Source of the DNA: Cordia subcordata
Taxonomy: Eukaryota; Streptophyta; Magnoliopsida; Boraginales; Cordiaceae
Reading direction: 5' to 3'
DNA length: 64,000 nucleotides
NCBI GenBank assembly: GCA_028554755.1
Contig: JAPTOF010000001.1
Location: 9,653,001 to 9,717,000, forward strand
The notes under the pieces: generated by a model
Database searches by the model: none
What the model was told of the DNA's origin: nothing
Seen by the model: only the letters and a program-made list of their open reading frames with translations
Part shown: positions 61,901-64,000 of the stretch, one piece after another
Layout of the letters: each line of letters begins with the position of its first letter
Numbering within the stretch: the first letter of the stretch is position 1
Made by a program: the position numbers and the translations under genes

Positions 61901-63839
61901 GGGATGACAGAGATTGGGTCATGCATAATACTGGATGTGGTTAGATGAATTGTAGCTTTCAAATCTATATCCAGTTTGTGACTCTCTCCCAGTCAATGTA
62001 TTAGGTATTTGACAACCCATAAGGTGTCTTCATTGTGCCTGTAAACATGCAACGTATTATTCTTTTTAATGTTAAAATCTTGGCGGGATGACACAGATTG
62101 GGTTATGCATAATACTGGATATGGTTAGATGAATTATAGCTTTCAAATCTGTATCCGGTTTGTGACTCTCTCCCAATCACCTTATCTGATATATAAGCCA
62201 TTAGGTGTCTTCTTCCTTACATGTTGAACCATCTGTTTCAAAGATGAATCTTGATGACTTCCAGGTAAAGAGGCTGAAGCAGAGAAGGAAATGGTGCCAG
62301 TAGGGAATAAGCCAAAGTTAGAGATTCATCTCACTGACTTGAAGCTCCTTCTGGGACCGGAGTTGAGGATCGTTTATCCTTTGATTCTTAATTTTGCGGT
62401 TAGTGGAGAGGTTGAATTAAATGGTCTAGCAGATCCAAAATGGATAAGACCGAAAGGCATCCTAACATTTGAGAATGGTGATGTGAATCTTGTAGCTACT
62501 CAGGTCAGTATCTACTACCATTTGTCTACTGCTGTTGCTGGACACTTTTGCAGCTCCGTCACTGTTTATGCATTTTCCTTTTGCCATTTTTAATTTATCA
62601 TCCTGAGGTAGCATGTGAACCTTACTTATAATCATACTTTCCCATTGGATTTAGGTGAGGCTCAAAAGAGACCATCTAAATATTGCAAAATTTGAGCCTG
62701 ACAATGGACTTGACCCAATGCTCGACTTAGCTCTGGTTGGATCGGAGTGGCAATTCAGGATTCAAAGTCGAGCTAGCAAATGGCAAGAGAAACTGGGTGT
62801 AACCTCAACACGATCTGTGGAGCCAGAAGTCCTCTCACCGACAGAGGTAAGCACCGGAGCAAGTAGTTCATCTCTATCTAATCTTTTCAGGCTATCTTGG
62901 TCCTTGAGTTCAGGACTTGAAACCACAATTGGTTAAGAAAACTTATGATAGGGCACATAGCAGATGCATATTTCCTTCTTCCTATAAATTTGTTTAATGT
63001 GCCAGTGATAGGAATCTAATACTCTTAAGAATTTCCTTTGAGATTCTTAGTGCGGTGCGAGAAAGACTGCTCTTACTCCTGCTGCCTAAAGTGGAAGTGC
63101 ATGGAACTATGGTGGTTTCTCTCTCTCTGTCTCTCGGTCAAGCGTGAAACTTAGTTGACTACATATAACCCTCCACTTACCAAGTATAAAATGGTTGAAA
63201 AATGAACTAATGTCATTATTGAAGGTAAAAATGTTTTCTGTGAATACTGTTAGAACAGGTGCCCTAGAGGCTTATATATGCCAGGAGAAAAGAGATGATG
63301 TATTAGTTATGTTGTTTGGCAACAGGACACGTGATTGTGTGGTCTCTTGAGTCATCCGCGAATTTGGCGTGAAACACAGCTCGTGTTGCTGTTCCTATTC
63401 ATTGAAAACTGTCAAAAGTGTGGTGCCATTTAGTTGCAATTTAATGCGGCTAAGCTCACAGTAGTTGGATCTCAAATAAATATGGTCATACAAAATTCTT
63501 GATCTGTTTCAACATTCTTAGTTACTTGACCTGGTCTGGTATCACTAATCAAATGTGACTGAACAGGCAGCTAGAGTTTTTGAGAGTCAGTTAGCTGAAT
63601 CCATCTTAGAAGGTGATGGCCAGCTTGCATTTAAGAAGCTTGCTACTGCAACCCTTGAGACATTGATGCCAAGAATAGAAGGGAAGGGAGAATTTGGACA
63701 GGCAAGGTGGAGGCTAGTTTATGCACCACAAATCCCCAGTTTGCTTTCTGTTGATCCTACAGTTGATCCTCTAAAATCTCTGGCGAGCAATATTTCATTT
63801 GGTACAGAAGTTGAAGTTCAGCTGGGGAAACGTCTTCAG
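20937..63839 (+). CDS. TIC236: TIC236, TamB-like chloroplast inner-envelope translocon protein (3' end outside window)
   Basis: There are 22 exons: 20937-22984, 31458-31656, 31798-31857, 33411-33515, 34477-34617, 42194-42256, 42566-42796, 43164-43247, 44928-45085, 45212-45740, 47065-47232, 47338-47397, 48446-48568, 49690-49965, 56622-56687, 56888-57016, 57580-58404, 58597-58877, 59081-59334, 62265-62503, 62655-62846 and 63567-63839. They sum to 6504 nt, 2168 codons, with phase kept at every junction. The start is ATG at 20937; upstream in frame only a GTG precedes it. Known role: TIC236 spans the inner envelope, and its long C-terminal part reaches the intermembrane space to contact TOC75, linking the TOC and TIC import machines. 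Loss is embryo-lethal in Arabidopsis (EMB2410), and rice SSG4 affects starch grains. The final part, roughly 50 residues, lies past the right edge. Confidence 0.93.
23754..23867. repeat. 57-bp tandem duplication in TIC236 intron 1
   Basis: Two adjacent 57-bp copies start at 23754 and 23811 and share TTTATGAAGGCTAAATC and TTGTCTTTTTAGTCACCTT. They differ at a handful of bases. The repeat produces an apparent 19-residue duplication in an antisense open frame, which I do not consider a gene. Confidence 0.9.
24275..24500 (+). repeat. Copia-1 5' LTR
   Basis: This is a 226-bp LTR with TG...CA ends and a TATA-like TATAAATAG near 24415. Over the 140 bp shared with the truncated 3' LTR I count two differences, about 1.4 percent. 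Confidence 0.93.
24943..27900 (+). pseudogene. Copia-1 Gag-Pol remnant
   Basis: The reading frame is broken. A candidate ATG at 24943 is out of frame with the main gag body (25038-25889). Gag ends in a CCHC zinc knuckle, [14 protein letters not shown], followed by stops. The protease frame (25923-26273) has the active-site DSGA. Integrase spans about 26437-27250 with HTDVWG, a SDNRIEF variant of the second Asp region, and the Glu in [11 protein letters not shown] microsatellite at about 26348-26375 interrupts the region before integrase. Reverse transcriptase stops right after its first conserved block, where the LTR sequence begins. Not functional. Confidence 0.9.
27888..28027 (+). repeat. 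Copia-1 3' LTR, truncated
   Basis: Only the last 140 bp of the LTR remain, colinear with 24361-24500. The left boundary joins reverse-transcriptase sequence directly, with about 4 bases (TGGT) shared by both sides, consistent with a microhomology-mediated deletion. Confidence 0.9.
28033..31457 (+). other. TIC236 intron 1, 3' portion
   Basis: AT-rich non-coding sequence between the copia-1 target duplication and exon 2. I see no further transposon termini, RNA gene or conserved exon. The acceptor of the intron is CTTACAG at 31457. Confidence 0.6.
31458..34617 (+). CDS. TIC236: TIC236 exons 2-5
   Basis: These exons encode residues 683-851: 31458-31656, 31798-31857, 33411-33515 and 34477-34617. 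Exon 2 completes the Arg codon split at the end of exon 1. Conserved family segments include [19 protein letters not shown] (exon 3), [18 protein letters not shown] (exon 4) and [10 protein letters not shown] (exon 5). They contribute repetitive beta-strand sequence of the TamB type. The exon 3 donor is the weak GAG|GTGCTC. It is accepted because both frame and family alignment require this junction. Confidence 0.9.
32685..32751 (+). repeat. GT microsatellite with G-runs in intron 3
   Basis: A GT repeat (32686-32704) is followed by T and G runs, a second GT repeat, and a block of GGG/GGGG runs separated by single T (32737-32751). The last part meets the usual pattern for a G-quadruplex on the transcribed RNA. 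Confidence 0.8.
34618..35920 (+). other. TIC236 intron 5, part before copia-2
   Basis: Non-coding AT-rich sequence with an ATTT-rich tract near 35680-35715. No other element was found. It is followed by the target duplication of copia-2. Confidence 0.6.
35926..36139 (+). repeat. Copia-2 5' LTR
   Basis: 214 bp, TGTTAGAGTA...TTTTGTCA, with a TATATATAC box near 36064. I count four substitutions against the 3' LTR, about 1.9 percent. Confidence 0.95.
36516..41678 (+). pseudogene. Copia-2 Gag-Pol remnant
   Basis: Gag starts with ATG at 36516 ([11 protein letters not shown]) and is split at about 36800 by a hAT element; it resumes after 37702. A stop lies near 37792. A frame change occurs before the zinc knuckle, and one base is missing in the protease active-site region near 38420. 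A stop replaces Arg at about 38842. Integrase (38955-40172) keeps [14 protein letters not shown] and the Glu of NGKVERKH. Two further stops (40170 and about 40219) precede reverse transcriptase and RNase H (40323-41678), which is open for 451 codons and keeps YVDDIIITG. The 3' half is close to intact but the whole is not. Confidence 0.92.
36800..37694. mobile_element. Non-autonomous hAT element nested in copia-2 gag, 895 bp
   Basis: The terminal inverted repeats begin TAGGGGTGGAAAT at both ends; after a 1-base offset they continue with CGGATCGG. The element is flanked by a perfect 8-bp target duplication, GCCTCAGT (36792-36799 and 37695-37702), as expected for hAT. Subterminal regions on both sides are packed with CGGAT and CGGGT hexamer-like repeats, which often bind hAT transposase. 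The centre (about 36970-37500) is AT-rich and carries no transposase. Removing it rejoins the gag reading frame, so it inserted after copia-2. Confidence 0.93.
41673..41886 (+). repeat. Copia-2 3' LTR
   Basis: 214 bp, colinear with the 5' LTR and preceded directly by the polypurine tract. Its TATA-like box and 3' processing signals point in the host-gene sense direction. Confidence 0.95.
42194..49965 (+). CDS. TIC236: TIC236 exons 6-14
   Basis: These exons encode residues 852-1415. Exon 7 (42566-42796) carries [16 protein letters not shown]. Exon 8 (43164-43247) carries [18 protein letters not shown]. Exons 9 and 10 share a split Pro codon (45085/45212). Exon 10 is the longest of the group, 529 nt, with [17 protein letters not shown]. 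Exon 14 has the conserved [14 protein letters not shown] and [13 protein letters not shown]. Five donors in this group depart from GTAAG (43248 GTGCTT, 45086 GTAGGA, 45741 GTTCGC, 47233 GTTCTT, 49966 GTTATA), yet each gives a continuous family-consistent protein. Confidence 0.9.
43774..43957. repeat. 94-bp tandem duplication in intron 8
   Basis: Two diverged copies start at 43774 and 43868. Both contain TTATT...GAACTTTCT, an ATTTCCCAA-like stretch, ACTATGTAT and ACTTGAATGG. The divergence is clear, so this is an older duplication. Confidence 0.75.
44526..44855. repeat. 162-bp tandem duplication in intron 8
   Basis: Two diverged copies start at 44526 and 44688. Shared segments are AAAATTGTTCTTTAGACTC, GAGAGTGACAAAAAGTGTTT and ACCTTTCACA. 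They lie just upstream of exon 9. Confidence 0.8.
45741..47064 (+). other. TIC236 intron 10
   Basis: 1324 bp of non-coding sequence. It has no terminal repeats or target duplications that I can see. The donor is the unusual GTTCGC and the acceptor TATGCAG. Confidence 0.6.
47591..47840. repeat. 120-bp tandem duplication in intron 12
   Basis: Two copies start at 47591 and 47711, both with CTGTCAGTCT, TATGCTCAGA, GATCTTG and GTAGTGTTAAT. They are moderately diverged, and the second copy is slightly longer. Confidence 0.82.
48925..49348. repeat. 212-bp near-identical tandem duplication in intron 13
   Basis: Copy 1 is 48925-49136 and copy 2 is 49137-49348, directly abutting. I find a single mismatch (T at about 49084 versus G at about 49296). 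The unit has no coding or mobile-element features. Such identity means a recent duplication or an assembly artefact. Confidence 0.93.
50410..50486. repeat. 72-bp tandem unit split by copia-3 (left copy)
   Basis: The segment starting ATTTATACCTTACAGACT at 50410 recurs directly after copia-3 at 55450 with few differences. Ignoring the transposon, the two copies would be adjacent with a period of 72 bp. The 5-bp target duplication ATTTA coincides with the start of the second unit. Confidence 0.85.
50487..50685 (+). repeat. Copia-3 5' LTR
   Basis: 199 bp, TGTTAGAGTA...AGTTAACA, with a TATAAATAC box near 50620. I count five substitutions against the 3' LTR, about 2.5 percent. Confidence 0.95.
51070..55256 (+). 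pseudogene. Copia-3 Gag-Pol remnant
   Basis: Gag opens at ATG 51070 and meets a stop at 51265-51267. The next open stretch (51328-52827) carries the zinc knuckle [14 protein letters not shown], protease LDTGAT and the start of integrase, then shifts frame near 52790. Integrase continues to about 53093 with RTDNGGEF and NGKVERKH. About 110 bp are then missing relative to copia-2, near 53090. A stop lies near 53614. Reverse transcriptase starts near 53650 and keeps YVDDIIIT, but frame changes occur near 54425 and 54750. The RNase H tail is open to 55256. Not functional. Confidence 0.91.
55251..55449 (+). repeat. Copia-3 3' LTR
   Basis: 199 bp, same length and ends as the 5' copy, directly after the polypurine tract. 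Confidence 0.95.
55450..55580. repeat. Tandem repeats right of copia-3
   Basis: The right copy of the 72-bp unit starts at 55450. Overlapping its end is a second, 44-bp tandem repeat with copies at 55494 and 55538, each with TAGTTTGGTGT and TAATCATAGTATTGGAAGGA. Confidence 0.85.
55581..56621 (+). other. TIC236 intron 14, 3' portion
   Basis: Non-coding AT-rich sequence with no further element seen. It ends at the TTGCAG acceptor before exon 15. Confidence 0.6.
56622..59334 (+). CDS. TIC236: TIC236 exons 15-19
   Basis: These exons encode residues 1416 to about 1933. Exon 17 (57580-58404, 275 codons) contains very conserved segments such as [32 protein letters not shown] and [20 protein letters not shown], typical of the repetitive TamB-like beta structure. 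Exon 18 carries [11 protein letters not shown] and [10 protein letters not shown] and ends in phase 2. Exon 19 starts by completing a Ser codon and includes a charged, poorly conserved stretch after [10 protein letters not shown]. Confidence 0.91.
59755..60700 (-). mobile_element. Antisense L1-type LINE relic in TIC236 intron 19
   Basis: Read on the minus strand, about 60690 down to 60200 resembles the C-terminal part of plant L1 ORF2. There is a motif like [13 protein letters not shown], then KSFYRAL, a segment matching PTKVALF, and a zf-RVT-like HFPLRC. Many stops and frame changes interrupt it. A further piece at about 59870-59755 matches the end of the same domain ([10 protein letters not shown]). 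The middle is occupied by organellar rRNA sequence. No target duplication or poly(A) end was identified, so the limits are approximate. Confidence 0.6.
59901..60072 (-). pseudogene. Organellar large-subunit rRNA fragment (mitochondrial 26S type)
   Basis: The plus strand is the reverse complement of bacterial-type 23S-like rRNA. Clear conserved runs are CTGAAGTTACG, GAGTTCCTTC, GGTTCTCTCAAGCGCCCTAG and TGTGTCGGTTTGGGGTA. The wording of the variable positions is closer to plant mitochondrial 26S rRNA than to plastid 23S. Point changes such as GTCGAG for GCCGAG show decay. The fragment may extend right to about 60165. It is best explained as nuclear-transferred organelle DNA and is not a functional rRNA gene. 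Confidence 0.75.
60701..61845 (+). other. TIC236 intron 19, middle portion
   Basis: Non-coding. Two similar stretches begin near 61030 and 61208 (GAGTT-CCATCTTATCTAAAAG-like and GAGTTGCCACCTCATTAAAA), each followed by TTTATTTATTGTG. They look like copies of a small interspersed repeat, but I could not define its ends. Confidence 0.45.
61846..62214. repeat. 185-bp tandem duplication in intron 19
   Basis: Two copies start at 61846 and 62031 with CATTGTGCCTGTAAACATGC. They share GTTAAAATCTTGG, GGGATGACA, CATAATACTGGAT and TTTGTGACTCTCTCCCA. They are diverged at roughly one base in ten. Confidence 0.9.
62265..63839 (+). CDS. TIC236: TIC236 exons 20-22: TamB/DUF490 C-terminal domain
   Basis: These exons encode about residues 1934-2168 in the domain shared with bacterial TamB (DUF490). 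The conserved hallmarks are [67 protein letters not shown] and [20 protein letters not shown]. In the family this end contacts POTRA-bearing Omp85 proteins (TOC75 in chloroplasts). Exon 22 ends CAG|GTTGTT at 63840. The last exon, expected to encode roughly 50 residues, is beyond the window. Confidence 0.92.
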
Positions 63840-64000
63840 GTTGTTTTGATATTCTTTCATCTTGTTTCTGAACAAAAATCTACCAAGAGATATAATAATA
63901 TATGTTCAAGAGTTGCTTTAGTCAATTCTTGCAAAAGAAGTATTTTAGAGCTGTTACGATAATTCATCAGCAAAGAGACTTTTAGCTTATATCTAAAGAA

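Overview
The window is nuclear DNA of a flowering plant, most likely a eudicot. It is AT-rich, has long GT-AG introns, and holds two conserved plant genes together with plant-type retrotransposons and MITEs. No species marker was recognised, so the species is left open.

Layout. (1) Positions 1 to about 1650 are AT-rich spacer with small tandem repeats. (2) On the minus strand, 11301 down to 2485, lies a complete four-exon gene for a large Enhancer-of-Polycomb-related protein (EPCR1 type, 1729 codons). Telo-boxes and a G-box lie just upstream of it. (3) From 11.9 to 19.5 kb is an intergenic region with no intact gene. It holds a decayed ribosomal protein uL23 (RPL23A) C-terminus, an ACGACGT-rich repeat, a Tourist-like MITE and a CCCCTG minisatellite. 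(4) On the plus strand, from 20937 to beyond the right edge, is TIC236, the chloroplast inner-envelope relative of bacterial TamB. I place 22 exons that join into 2168 in-frame codons. Only the last part, roughly 50 codons, lies outside the window.

The TIC236 introns are the unusual part. Three Ty1/copia elements of one family (LTRs 199 to 226 bp) sit in introns 1, 5 and 14. All are in the sense orientation, each has a perfect 5-bp target duplication, and all are coding-defective. The copy in intron 5 carries a 0.9-kb non-autonomous hAT element inside its gag region, with an 8-bp target duplication. The copy in intron 14 landed inside a pre-existing 72-bp tandem repeat. Intron 19 contains an antisense L1-type LINE relic that is split by a piece of bacterial-type large-subunit rRNA, most like mitochondrial 26S. 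At least six introns also carry local tandem duplications of 57 to 212 bp, one of them almost identical between copies.

The two genes are transcribed divergently, about 9.6 kb apart, and have unrelated roles: chromatin regulation in the nucleus (EPCR) and chloroplast protein import (TIC236). I see no operon-like or cluster logic and no new enzymatic or defence system. The novelty here is structural: how an essential organelle-import gene tolerates layered mobile-element and organellar DNA insertions.
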